Of a stretch of DNA of 64,000 bases, positions 33,823 through 43,020 are shown piece after piece (within the stretch, counting starts at the first letter, position 1; every line of letters starts with the position of its first letter). The stretch comes from an uncultured Lachnospiraceae bacterium (lineage in GTDB: Bacteria; Bacillota; Clostridia; Lachnospirales; Lachnospiraceae): positions 31,074 through 95,073 of the forward strand of contig CAJTQG010000007.1 of the NCBI GenBank assembly GCA_910578605.1, read 5' to 3'. The notes under the pieces are model-generated. The model saw only the letters and a program-made list of their open reading frames with translations. It was not told the origin of the DNA and did no database searches. Position numbers and translations under genes: made by a program.

Positions 33823-34995
33823 TTATTTCTTCTCTGTGCTTTCTTTGTCTTGCTTTGAATCATCCTTCTTGTCTGCCTTAGTGGTAGATGTTTCTTTATC
33901 CTTATCTTCCTGCGCTTTTGTGTCCTTGTTGTCCCCTGAAGCGCTCTCTGAGACGCTCTGTGTCTCATCCTCCACTATTTTTATATTTTTTGCCACAAAC
34001 TCTCGAACCTTTGATGCCAAAATCATCTCTCTGAAGCTCATATTATAGTATTCCTTGTACATGGATTCAATCTCATCCTGTGACCTGGAATAATAACTAG
34101 AGTAATATTCCATCTGCTCATTGTACTCAGAATCTTCCACCTTAATATTTTCCTTCTCCGCTACTTCCTTTACAAAATGAGGCTCTTTAAATGAAAATTC
34201 CGCTTGTTTTTTCAAGTAATCCTCATACTCACCCTCTTTTATTCCATAATAATACTGGGCATATTGTTCTACATTTACACTCATGCTCTCTGCTTGTGCT
34301 TCGTCGTTAGAACGAAGGGAATCCATTTTACTTTCCAAATCCTTATCGGATATCGTCATCTCACTGCCATTTACCGTGTCCGTCCAAATAGCGTTGATAA
34401 TCTGAGAAAGCTCTAATCTCTCCTTGGCAAACACTTTGAACTCCTCAACAGTGCTCACATCATTTTCCCCATAATTCTTCTTTACAAACTCATCATTCAG
34501 CTCCGGCACTTCTGTCACCTCCAGGGCATTAATGGTAACAGTAAAGGTGACCTTTTTTCCTGCCTTGTCCGGATCGTTTTTATATTCTTTTGGGAATTGC
34601 AATTTTAATTTTACAGTCTCTCCAACCTTTTTGCCAATCAACCCATCCTCAAAACCATCTATAAATGTATCAGAGCCTATGAGCAACGTCTGTCCTGTGG
34701 CGGAGCCTCCCTGGAACGGATCCTTCTCCCCGTCCAAAATACCTTCATAGTCGATATTGACGGAATCCCCCTCTTTAACCTTTCCCTTCTTTACCTGTTT
34801 TGTAGTAGCAGACTGCTGCAGCACATAATCAATATATTGATCTAAATACTCATCTGTAATGGTTGCAATAGATTTCTGAACTTCCACCTCTTTATATTTT
34901 CCTAATTTAAAATCCGAACCATCCTTTTTTTTACACGCACCAAAGGACATTGCCATTGTCACACAAAGGGCTACTGCCAAAATTTTCTTTTTCAT
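33823..34995 (-). CDS. Lipoprotein with FKBP-type PPIase and trigger-factor-like regions
   Basis: The 390-residue protein has a lipoprotein signal (VTMAMSFGACKKK, Cys21). Residues 65-165 are an FKBP domain as in trigger factor (EGDSVNIDYEGILDG, LLIGSDTFIDGFEDGLIG, VTFTVTINALEVTEVPELND). Residues 170-345 resemble the helical C-terminal arms of trigger factor (FVKKNYG..STVEEFK). The last 45 residues are a K/D/E/S/T-rich tail. It should act outside the membrane as a foldase, analogous in role to PrsA (inference). A Fur-like palindrome lies upstream at 35075. Confidence 0.85.
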   Translation of the reverse strand: MKKKILAVALCVTMAMSFGACKKKDGSDFKLGKYKEVEVQKSIATITDEYLDQYIDYVLQQSATTKQVKKGKVKEGDSVNIDYEGILDGEKDPFQGGSATGQTLLIGSDTFIDGFEDGLIGKKVGETVKLKLQFPKEYKNDPDKAGKKVTFTVTINALEVTEVPELNDEFVKKNYGENDVSTVEEFKVFAKERLELSQIINAIWTDTVNGSEMTISDKDLESKMDSLRSNDEAQAESMSVNVEQYAQYYYGIKEGEYEDYLKKQAEFSFKEPHFVKEVAEKENIKVEDSEYNEQMEYYSSYYSRSQDEIESMYKEYYNMSFREMILASKVREFVAKNIKIVEDETQSVSESASGDNKDTKAQEDKDKETSTTKADKKDDSKQDKESTEKK

Positions 34996-35074
34996 TTTTA
35001 ATACCTACATATCCTTTCCACCTAAATTTATATAATGATGCTGGGGGCAAAATACTTTTTGACTTCAACATCAT

Positions 35075-35089
35075 ATCATTAATAATGAT
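35075..35089. promoter_or_regulatory. Fur/PerR-like palindrome upstream of the lipoprotein gene
   Basis: ATCATTAATAATGAT is a perfect 7-1-7 palindrome of the form recognised by Fur-family proteins, 80 bases upstream of the lipoprotein start; an AT-rich TTTATTATAAAATAATAAA follows. A PerR-like gene is encoded close by. Confidence 0.4.
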
Positions 35090-35267
35090 AATTTATTATA
35101 AAATAATAAATATAACCACATACTGCTTTCTACAGCATGTTCACAAATGCCATATAATATTAACATAAACTTCTGGAAATGAAAAGCATTTCTCCATATT
35201 TTCACATAAAACACACACTTTTTCCTGTTTTTACCGTTGCATTCTTTGTGCAAAAAGGTTAAAATTG

Positions 35268-35285
35268 ATAATTATTACTAATTAT
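35268..35285. promoter_or_regulatory. Candidate autoregulatory box of the PerR-like gene
   Basis: ATAATTA and TAATTAT flank TTAC about 100 bases before the PerR-like start codon. It resembles, but does not equal, the PerR box TTATAAT-N-ATTATAA. Low information because the whole region is AT-rich. Confidence 0.35.
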
Positions 35286-35381
35286 AGTGATATTACTACA
35301 TTTTCAATATTTTTCATGAAGACACACTTGAAACAAAACTTATTACTTTACAACATAGATAACAAAAAGGATTTGTGATAT

Positions 35382-35795
35382 ATGAATAAAATTAAAAAAA
35401 GCAAACAGCGAGATGCCATTTTAAATTTTCTCGTTTCGCGAAAAGATCATCCAACTGCCAAAACAATATATGAAGCTGTGAGAAGGACTAACCCCCATAT
35501 CAGTCTGGGTACTGTTTACCGCAATCTTGCTTTATTAGAAGAATTAGGGCATATTATACGCATTCCATGCGTAGACGACTGTGAGCACTATGACAGCAAC
35601 ACTGCACCTCACTATCATTTTGTATGTAAATGCTGTAAATGCGTTTCAGACTTGGAAATGCCATCTCTTCACTTTGCAGAGGACTTAGCCGCCTACTTAT
35701 TTGATGGTACTATTACCGGACACCAACTTACCTTTTATGGCCTTTGTAAAAACTGCAAAGAAAAAAACATAGATTTTTCACAAAAGAATGATTGA
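35382..35795 (+). CDS. Fur-family regulator, PerR-like
   Basis: The 137-residue protein has the winged helix (KQRDAILNFLVSRKDHPTAK; ISLGTVYRNLALLEELG) and the metal-binding C-terminal half: DDCEHYD, HYHFVCKCCKC and GLCKNCKEK, giving the structural zinc CxxC pairs. An Asp at the DCEHYD position agrees with PerR rather than Fur. PerR senses peroxide through metal-catalysed His oxidation. The next gene is a reverse rubrerythrin, a peroxidase typical of PerR regulons. Confidence 0.85.
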   Translation: MNKIKKSKQRDAILNFLVSRKDHPTAKTIYEAVRRTNPHISLGTVYRNLALLEELGHIIRIPCVDDCEHYDSNTAPHYHFVCKCCKCVSDLEMPSLHFAEDLAAYLFDGTITGHQLTFYGLCKNCKEKNIDFSQKND

Positions 35796-35901
35796 CATTA
35801 TCTCAAAAAAATGTTAAATTGATTTCAGTAATCATTCTTGTTTTATTAAATTTTGATTACCGATAGTAAAAATCTGAATTTTATATAGATTGCTGTTTGT
35901 T

Positions 35902-35931
35902 TTGGAAAATGGTGGACAAACTGTGTATAAA
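35902..35931 (+). promoter_or_regulatory. Candidate rubrerythrin promoter
   Basis: TTGGAA (35902-35907) and TATAAA (35926-35931) are 18 bases apart, 45 bases upstream of the rubrerythrin ATG. Confidence 0.45.
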
Positions 35932-35976
35932 ATTCAAAAAAATAAAAATACTTTAATTAAAAAGGAGATTATCATT

Positions 35977-36519
35977 ATGGCAAAATTTGTATGTAGTGTA
36001 TGTGGTTATGTATATGAGGGAGATGCTGCTCCTGCTGAATGTCCTGTATGTAAAGCACCAGCTGATAAGTTTGTAAAGCAGGAGGGCGAGATGACATGGG
36101 CTGCAGAGCATGTTATCGGTGTTGCTGCTGATGTGAGCGATGACATTAAAGAAGACTTAAGAGCAAACTTCAACGGAGAGTGTTCCGAGGTTGGTATGTA
36201 CTTGGCTATGTCCAGAGTAGCATTCAGAGAGGGCTACCCAGAGGTTGGTTTATATTATGAGAAGGCTGCTTTAGAGGAAGCAGAGCACGCAGCAAAATTT
36301 GCTGAATTATTAGGAGAGGTAGTAACTCCATCCACAAAGAAAAACTTACAGATGAGAGTAGAAGCAGAGAATGGTGCTACTGCCGGAAAAGTTGATTTGG
36401 CAAAACGTGCTAAGGAAGCGAACTTAGATGCAATCCATGACACTGTTCATGAGATGGCTCGTGACGAGGCTAGACACGGAAAAGCATTTAAGGGCTTATT
36501 AGACAGATACTTTAGCTAA
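35977..36519 (+). CDS. Reverse rubrerythrin
   Basis: The 180-residue protein has an N-terminal rubredoxin knuckle (FVCSVCGYVYEGDAAPAECP; CPVCKAP, four Cys) and then a ferritin-like diiron domain (NGECSEVGMYLAMSR; EKAALEEAEHAAKFAE; EMARDEARHGKAFKGLL). The domain order is inverted relative to classical rubrerythrin, the form known from Clostridium, where it reduces H2O2 and O2. Codon use looks optimised, suggesting high expression. AAAAAGGAG lies 9 bases before the ATG. Confidence 0.95.
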   Translation: MAKFVCSVCGYVYEGDAAPAECPVCKAPADKFVKQEGEMTWAAEHVIGVAADVSDDIKEDLRANFNGECSEVGMYLAMSRVAFREGYPEVGLYYEKAALEEAEHAAKFAELLGEVVTPSTKKNLQMRVEAENGATAGKVDLAKRAKEANLDAIHDTVHEMARDEARHGKAFKGLLDRYFS

Positions 36520-36574
36520 TCTCTCCCATCACTACCCCTTTATAGAACGTATTGCGCCTCATGGCACATTTAAC

Positions 36575-36610
36575 AAAAGACACCGCAAGGTTATACTTGC
36601 GGTGTCTTTT
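36575..36610. terminator. Bidirectional terminator after rubrerythrin
   Basis: AAAAGACACCGCAAG pairs perfectly with CTTGCGGTGTCTTTT around GTTATA. It ends the rubrerythrin mRNA and can serve the convergent glycosyltransferase gene. Confidence 0.92.
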
Positions 36611-36682
36611 GATTTGTAAGTCTTTCCTTTCTGCCATATCAACTAGTTTTTCTTGCTTTTTTGCACACGCCTATAGATGGTG

Positions 36683-38170
36683 TCATTTTATTAAAAGGTT
36701 TGAAGGATTCCCTGGAGGATAAAACCCATCTGCCCCTGTCAAAATTAACACGGGAAGAAATGCAAGCAAATATCTGCTGTTGCATTCCCACAGAGAAAGA
36801 AACAAAATAATGCCAAATATTGCAATCCGCCCCACAAAAAGGCTTTGTCTATCATTCCTGATGATTGCCCTCAATCCTGACAGAAGCATTCCCAATATTA
36901 AGACAAAATAATGTGCCCAGGAGTATTGCAGAAATCTCCTATGTTCCTGCCCCTGCTTTGACAAAACCTGGTACAGCATACTGTTATCATTCATTGGAAC
37001 ACGGGAAATATAGTCATCCCCCACCATACAGCTGTCACACCATGTCCGCTTCATCTTATCCACAAAAATATGTTTTGCCATGCCTCCAAAGCCATAGCTC
37101 TCCACACGTCTTTTTATCTCCTCCACATTTTCTTTCTTTTTTTCTTGATAGGAAGGAAAACTGTAGGTAAATCTCACATCCTCCGGTGAATATCCCCCAA
37201 TCTTCCCTACCCCCATCATCACCCAATGAGTCAATGGAAATTCATATCTGTCCTGCATCTCATCTGTAATGGTAATTTCTGTCTTCACCAAAGCATCTAT
37301 TGACTTCCAAGTACCGATGATACTAAAAGCAACAATCAACATCCACATTCCAAAGCGCCTTAAGCCTATATCCCTGATAGAGAATAACATATCCACAAGA
37401 AGGGCTATGAATATAATAAACACGGTAACCTTTGTCATATAGCACAAAGCCCCTAACGCTCCTACAATCAAACTATAGAGCAAGCCCTTTATCCAGTTCT
37501 CCTCCCTTTTTAGTTTTAGATAGTAGAAAAGAACCATGGCACCAAACAGCATACCAGGACTGTCCGTATATAAAAAACCAGAATACAAATAAAGGGGCGC
37601 ACACAGCAATGCAAACACCCCTACCCCAAAAGCTCTCTTCTCTCCCCATATCAATTTTGCTGTTCTGTATATGTAACCAATAGAAAGCTGTATCAACAGA
37701 CAGCTCACTACAATAGATACATTGTAAAAACTATCTATATCCAATGCCTTGTAAAAAAATCCAACTGCCCTGTACAACCATATCAAACAATACAGCCAAA
37801 AACAATTATTGGGATATTGGGCAAAATATGCCGACGGCTGAGCTGCAAAATCATTTTTTGCATAAAAAGCCGCTGACTTAAGCAGGTATCCCCAATCCCA
37901 TGTCAACTCTACCTTAAGATTCCAGGCTACTGCAAGCATCACTGCTGCCGATACAAGTCTGGCGCCTATCCATATCCATTTGCAAGAAACAGCCTTTCTC
38001 CATCTCCCAGCGAGGGGATTCACCGCCCAATAAATTAACGCCAAACCTAATACCAAAAACACCCCCCAAAAATATTCTCCCTCCACCATTTTCCATACTA
38101 CCTCCACCATAATGAGGCACAGCAAAATAAAATAACAACAATGAAACGCTTTTGTCAATTTTATTAACAT
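36683..38170 (-). CDS. GT-C type membrane glycosyltransferase (PMT/GT39-like)
   Basis: The 495-residue protein has about eleven membrane segments. The first external loop carries ELTWDWGYLLKSAAFYAKND, the position of the catalytic Asp/Glu in GT-C enzymes, followed by YPNNCFWLYCLIWLY. LYTDSPGMLFGAMVLFYYLK is typical of the family. It should transfer a sugar from a polyprenyl-phosphate carrier outside the membrane. It follows a polyprenyl-phosphate GT2 by 14 bases, a natural partner. AAGGAG lies 8 bases before the ATG. Confidence 0.8.
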   Translation of the reverse strand: MLIKLTKAFHCCYFILLCLIMVEVVWKMVEGEYFWGVFLVLGLALIYWAVNPLAGRWRKAVSCKWIWIGARLVSAAVMLAVAWNLKVELTWDWGYLLKSAAFYAKNDFAAQPSAYFAQYPNNCFWLYCLIWLYRAVGFFYKALDIDSFYNVSIVVSCLLIQLSIGYIYRTAKLIWGEKRAFGVGVFALLCAPLYLYSGFLYTDSPGMLFGAMVLFYYLKLKREENWIKGLLYSLIVGALGALCYMTKVTVFIIFIALLVDMLFSIRDIGLRRFGMWMLIVAFSIIGTWKSIDALVKTEITITDEMQDRYEFPLTHWVMMGVGKIGGYSPEDVRFTYSFPSYQEKKKENVEEIKRRVESYGFGGMAKHIFVDKMKRTWCDSCMVGDDYISRVPMNDNSMLYQVLSKQGQEHRRFLQYSWAHYFVLILGMLLSGLRAIIRNDRQSLFVGRIAIFGIILFLSLWECNSRYLLAFLPVLILTGADGFYPPGNPSNLLIK

Positions 38171-38184
38171 AGCCGCCGCTCCTT

Positions 38185-39153
38185 TTATTTTTCTTCATAC
38201 TCTTTTGTTCGCTCACTGATAATATATCTGGGTCTTCTCTTTGTCTCTAAATATATTTTACCAATATATTCACCAATCACTCCAATGGACAACAGTTGAA
38301 TGCCCCCTACCAGGCACACAATGCTCACCGTGGACGCCCAGCCAGCCACCGTATTTCCCATCAATGCTGTTACCACTGACCAGACAACACCTAAAAAACT
38401 GGCAAATGCAATAATAAATCCCAGACCAATAATGATACGGATTGGCTTGATAGATAAACTGGTAATGCCATCCAAAGCCAAGCCCAGCATTTTCCGGAGG
38501 GGATAATGACTCTCCCCAGCCACCCTTTCATTTCGCTCATAATATACACTTGTGCTTTTAAAGCCAACAAGAGGAATCATGCCCCGCAAAAAAATATTTA
38601 CCTCCTCAAATTTGGAAAATTCCCTCAGAACCCGATTGCTCAGAAGGCGGTAATCCGCATGATTATATACCGTCTCCACCCCCATCCAACTCAAAAGCTT
38701 GTAAAAACTTTGGGCACTGAATCTCTTAAAAAAGGTGTCGGTATCCCGCTTACTTCTCACTCCATATACTACTTCACATCCATCCTGATACGCCTCTATC
38801 ATGGAGTCCATGGCATGGATATCATCCTGCCCGTCACAGTCAATGGATATGGTAATATCACATCTGTCCACTGCGTCCATCAATCCTGCCAACACTGCAT
38901 TTTGATGCCCACGGTTTCTGCTCTGGCATATTCCCGCAAAATGCTTATCCTCCTTTGCCAGTTGGCAAATAATATCCCATGTTCTGTCTTTAGAACCATC
39001 ATTCACAAATAAAATTTGACTGTCATCTGTAATCTTTCCCTGACCTATCAATTGTGTAAGCTTATTCAAAAACAATTTACTAGTGATAGGCAGTACCTCT
39101 TCCTCATTATAGCAAGGAATGATTATAATCAATTTTGTCATCTTATCACTCAT
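38185..39153 (-). CDS. Polyprenyl-phosphate glycosyltransferase (GtrB/DPM1-like GT2)
   Basis: The 322-residue protein has a GT2 domain (LIIIIPCYNEEEVLPITSKL; LFVNDGSKDRTW; SIDCDGQDDIHAMD; the ADYRLL motif) and two C-terminal membrane helices (about 230-260 and 265-295, SIGVIGEYIGKIYLETKRRP). This is the GtrB-type enzyme that loads a sugar onto undecaprenyl phosphate. The adjacent GT-C enzyme probably uses the product. Confidence 0.92.
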   Translation of the reverse strand: MSDKMTKLIIIIPCYNEEEVLPITSKLFLNKLTQLIGQGKITDDSQILFVNDGSKDRTWDIICQLAKEDKHFAGICQSRNRGHQNAVLAGLMDAVDRCDITISIDCDGQDDIHAMDSMIEAYQDGCEVVYGVRSKRDTDTFFKRFSAQSFYKLLSWMGVETVYNHADYRLLSNRVLREFSKFEEVNIFLRGMIPLVGFKSTSVYYERNERVAGESHYPLRKMLGLALDGITSLSIKPIRIIIGLGFIIAFASFLGVVWSVVTALMGNTVAGWASTVSIVCLVGGIQLLSIGVIGEYIGKIYLETKRRPRYIISERTKEYEEK

Positions 39154-39232
39154 TTCCGTGCTGCTTTATCGCACTATCTCTATACCATTTTCTACTCTTC
39201 CCGCCATGTCGGCTTCGCCGACACAAACAATC

Positions 39233-41917
39233 CTAAGGCAAAAACACTTTATCCAGCGCAGCAAGCTGCTTTTGTGAAGCATCTGTCAGCTTATCTGCCT
39301 GAAGCTTACATTGCCCATTGCTTTCTATATCCTCTAACGACATATTGTCATTGCTTCTCAAATCGCAATATTTTCCCAGAAAACCACTATCCTCCAACAT
39401 TTGTACTATTTTGTCTGAACATACAATAGGATACACTGTCTTCTCCATCAAAAAGCCTAAGGCAATCTCATGATATCCACTGCCAAGTATATATTCTGCA
39501 CCTTGTAAAATGCCCAATGTCTCCTCTATATTTCCCTGATAAGAGTATGTCTGCACCCACTTTCTCACCTGAGGCTCCAGCTTGTCCAATATTTCTCCTG
39601 CCATTGCCCCATCCCTGTCACCGTAGCCTGTGGACATTAGACAGACATTCTTATTATGCTGAGCAAATTCCTTACAAAGCCTTGTTAAATCTTCTCTGTA
39701 TTTTTCCTCATAAGACTGGAAATTACGGGTATTTTTAAGATTTCTGACAAAAATAACCGCCCCATCTCCCTTTGATTTGTTCCCTATGTTCACACTGTAA
39801 ATCAAATCTGCTTTCAGGGGGTAAATTTTTTTTGCCTTTTTCATCATTTCCTTCTGGCGTCTTCCCCTAAATATAGTCTGCTCCTTCTCAAAAGCGCCGC
39901 TCTCCAAAACCAGCATTTTTTTACATTGTTTTATTCCTGCAGCTGACACTCCGGTTAAAATCTGAAGATTATCAAATTCACGAAACGGTCTTGCCCCATA
40001 CTCATTATAAGCAAACAATGTAAAATTTGTCTTACTATATCTGCCCGCTAACATGGCAACAATCAAATCATTTCCCAGGCTGAAATTCACAACCGCATCC
40101 AAATAATTTTCTATTTTCATATTTGTGATAGAGGGCCGGACAATCTCCCTGAATTGGTTTGTCACGGATTCTAAATAATCCCACCCATAATTCACACCAT
40201 CATTCACAATACATGTATCCCGCTTCAATACATACTGATTGGCTGTATCTATCACATGGCAAGGTAAGTTTTGAATAATATAGTTTTGCCATTTCTCCAG
40301 CAGCTCTCCATCCTGATTCAGCTTTTCAGAATTAGTAAATTCCACTGAATTTCCGTGTTCCTCTATATAGGATGTTTTAATCTGAAGCTTATGCATGATA
40401 ATATGCTTACCATATCTATCCTTGGCAAACAAAATAAATTTGTCAAACGCCTCCTGCAACTCCTGCTCCTTCAGATTTTTTATTTGACCAACATTTTCAA
40501 CTAAAAAATACAAATCAAACAAAAACCATTTTGCCTCTGAGCGCAATAGTTTATGATATACGGATATAACATTATCCTGCTTGGTCAAGCTTACTCCATC
40601 CACTATATTTTCCACCCTGCAGTATGGATTATCCTTGCTGCCAATGTATTTTGTAATAAAATGCCCCCATATATCCACAGCGCTTATTGCACAGTTACAA
40701 GCATAGTAGGCAGCCCCATTGGCAAATTCCTCCTCGGAGGCAAACAATGTCTTGTAAGGCTTTATTCTTGCATCAAACTTTTTCACAGCCTGATTCATCC
40801 AATCCACTGCCTTGTCATATTCCCCCTGCTTATCTGCTTTCATTGCCTCATAAAACTCTTTTAAATTAGAAAGATTGATTCCCTGAACATCTATAAGATT
40901 TTTCTTTTTATAATATTCTCTCGTTCTATTTAAAATCTCTACTTCCAAGCCTAAACCTTCACCTAACAGCTTACCTAAATCTTCCTCTGCCACATCTTTT
41001 TTATCGTAATAAATATGTTTTACGATTCGAACAAACTGATACAATGACGGAAATAGCTCGGCTCTCTCCATAAGCTCCTGAAAGGTTTCCAATTTCTGTC
41101 TTGCCAAAAAAGACAATTCAAATATATATTTCTCCACCATTTTTTTGTTCATGGCTTTCACTATTTGATTGAGGGGTATACGGTCATCAAGCAGCAGCTT
41201 CTGTTCCCCTCTGGCCCAAGCAACATCATAAAATCGGAGATATCTCTTTAGTATATATTTATAGGAGGCTTCTGCAAAATATGTTTCGCTGTTATCCCGC
41301 AGCGTAATACCGTTGAGTATATCTCCTACATTATCATAAAAGCCTTGCTCATAGGAGACAAACGGCCCATATTTCTGATTCATTAAATCATGATAATAAA
41401 ACCTGGAAATATCAATTACCACAGGGGAGACCTGTTCTATAAAATACTCTTCAAATTCCTTTACGGTTTTATTGTACCGTTTCTCCTCCGGCGTGGAGTA
41501 AGACTGCACAAAATATCGGTTTATGGCATATTGGGGACATTCCGTTCTCACCAATATAATATTTTTATAGTGCTTCTTTACCTTCTCAATATATCGGTCG
41601 AAAAATTTTTTTACAGGCTCTAGACCAGAATACTTTACGCTGATAATATTCTCTTTATTTTTCAGTTCCTCTCTGCCCTTATTTTTTTGATTGACAGAAT
41701 AGGCTTTATCCTCCACAACAGCAACCTCACAGCAAGCTGTATAGGATAAATCCAACACAAGATAATCTGTCTGCATATCCTTGCAGGATATATCTATCTC
41801 ATCATTTGCAAGTTCCAAAGCGGAATACCATGTATTTCTGGCATCCCACTTTAATTGCTTTCTATTTAACGGAATAAAATATAACATGGATGACCCATGT
41901 AACTGCAGTTCTATCAT
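39233..41917 (-). CDS. Large protein with DUF6270-like and polysaccharide pyruvyl transferase-like parts
   Basis: The 894-residue cytoplasmic protein has no signal peptide or TM segment. The N-terminal part (about 1-230: YLVLDLSYTACCEVAVVED; KNIILVRTECPQYAINRYFV; VVIDISRFYYHD) resembles DUF6270 proteins of capsule clusters. The middle is a helical, TPR-like region (about 350-420). The C-terminal third (about 640-860) resembles polysaccharide pyruvyl transferase proteins (SKGDGAVIFVRNLKNT; NVCLMSTGYGDRDGAM; ILGSGYHEIALGFLMEKTVY). A role in surface-polymer modification is inferred from context. AAAGGTGG lies 7 bases before this ATG. Confidence 0.6.
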   Translation of the reverse strand: MIELQLHGSSMLYFIPLNRKQLKWDARNTWYSALELANDEIDISCKDMQTDYLVLDLSYTACCEVAVVEDKAYSVNQKNKGREELKNKENIISVKYSGLEPVKKFFDRYIEKVKKHYKNIILVRTECPQYAINRYFVQSYSTPEEKRYNKTVKEFEEYFIEQVSPVVIDISRFYYHDLMNQKYGPFVSYEQGFYDNVGDILNGITLRDNSETYFAEASYKYILKRYLRFYDVAWARGEQKLLLDDRIPLNQIVKAMNKKMVEKYIFELSFLARQKLETFQELMERAELFPSLYQFVRIVKHIYYDKKDVAEEDLGKLLGEGLGLEVEILNRTREYYKKKNLIDVQGINLSNLKEFYEAMKADKQGEYDKAVDWMNQAVKKFDARIKPYKTLFASEEEFANGAAYYACNCAISAVDIWGHFITKYIGSKDNPYCRVENIVDGVSLTKQDNVISVYHKLLRSEAKWFLFDLYFLVENVGQIKNLKEQELQEAFDKFILFAKDRYGKHIIMHKLQIKTSYIEEHGNSVEFTNSEKLNQDGELLEKWQNYIIQNLPCHVIDTANQYVLKRDTCIVNDGVNYGWDYLESVTNQFREIVRPSITNMKIENYLDAVVNFSLGNDLIVAMLAGRYSKTNFTLFAYNEYGARPFREFDNLQILTGVSAAGIKQCKKMLVLESGAFEKEQTIFRGRRQKEMMKKAKKIYPLKADLIYSVNIGNKSKGDGAVIFVRNLKNTRNFQSYEEKYREDLTRLCKEFAQHNKNVCLMSTGYGDRDGAMAGEILDKLEPQVRKWVQTYSYQGNIEETLGILQGAEYILGSGYHEIALGFLMEKTVYPIVCSDKIVQMLEDSGFLGKYCDLRSNDNMSLEDIESNGQCKLQADKLTDASQKQLAALDKVFLP

Positions 41918-42018
41918 TATGCTACCACCTTTAATTTTCAATTCAAACATATCATAAACATATTGATTATATCTCATAACCGATATAATAACAACATTTT
42001 TATAGATTATGCAAAGCT

Positions 42019-42906
42019 CTAAATAGATTGGGTTACTTTTAAATTGATAAATTTCAAAATATTTTCATTCAAGGGCTGAATATCGTTATATAAAAATCCA
42101 ATTTCCCGTGGTGGAATGGGATTTGATAAAGATATTTCCATCAAACAATTTGTTTTTAACTCACTCTCTACAAATTGCTTTACAACACAAGAAACTCCTA
42201 TACCCATTTTGGCAAATTCAATCAACATGTCCATCTCATTCACTTCAAGAATATGCAATGGAATAATATTATTTTTTGCATAGTATGCATTTATATGTTT
42301 TCGGGACACATTGTCTTTATCAAGAAGCATAATGTTGGCATATTGGAATATTTCGTCATTGTTGCAATTCAGTTTCTCTCTATAGGCGGGGGTACAGACA
42401 AAAATATATTCGATTACACCTAAAGAGTGATAGATTCCGGCTGCTAAATTGGGTGGTTTGGCAACCAAAGCCAAATCAATACTGCATTCCTCCATCATCA
42501 AATACGCCTGCAGTGAAGATGTACATGTTATTCTTACATTTGTATTGGGATACAAATATAAAAATTCTTTCAAGTAAGGTATTAGGTAATGTTTACACAA
42601 AATATTACTGGATGCTATGCGCAAGCTTCCTGTGTTAAAGGGAAACCGAAAGCTTTTCTCCGTATCCGAAAGCATCATAAGCGCTTTTTTTGCGCTGTCA
42701 TACAGCAGCCTGCCTTTTTCCGTCAATTCCACTCCCTTAGACTTTCTTATAAACAAAGTAGTGTTCAAATTTTCTTCTAATTTTTTTATAGCAATACTCA
42801 CTGCCGGCTGAGAAATATAAAGCAGAGAGGCTGCTTTGGATATACTTTTATTTTCAGCAACAGAAAGAAAAATTTTATATTTTGTCAGATTATCAAATGT
42901 ATCCAT
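42019..42906 (-). CDS. LysR-family transcriptional regulator
   Basis: The 295-residue protein has the LysR helix-turn-helix (FLSVAENKSISKAASLLYIS; QPAVSIAIKKLEENLNTTLF) and a periplasmic-binding-like effector domain from about residue 92. It is divergent from the methyltransferase gene across 114 bases, the usual layout for a LysR target. The effector is unknown. Confidence 0.92.
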   Translation of the reverse strand: MDTFDNLTKYKIFLSVAENKSISKAASLLYISQPAVSIAIKKLEENLNTTLFIRKSKGVELTEKGRLLYDSAKKALMMLSDTEKSFRFPFNTGSLRIASSNILCKHYLIPYLKEFLYLYPNTNVRITCTSSLQAYLMMEECSIDLALVAKPPNLAAGIYHSLGVIEYIFVCTPAYREKLNCNNDEIFQYANIMLLDKDNVSRKHINAYYAKNNIIPLHILEVNEMDMLIEFAKMGIGVSCVVKQFVESELKTNCLMEISLSNPIPPREIGFLYNDIQPLNENILKFINLKVTQSI

Positions 42907-42930
42907 ATTTCCTCCGATATAATTTTAATT

Positions 42931-42982
42931 TATGCTTTTTATAAAAATCATATATTTGAATTATATTATAATAAAAAGTATA
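42931..42982. promoter_or_regulatory. LysR-type operator candidate
   Basis: TATGCTTTTTAT (42931-42942) and ATAAAAAGTATA (42971-42982) are inverted repeats matching at 11 of 12 positions, centred between the two divergent genes. Confidence 0.45.
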
Positions 42983-43020
42983 ATGCAAGAAATCATATAA
43001 CATGAATAAGGAGGTTTATC

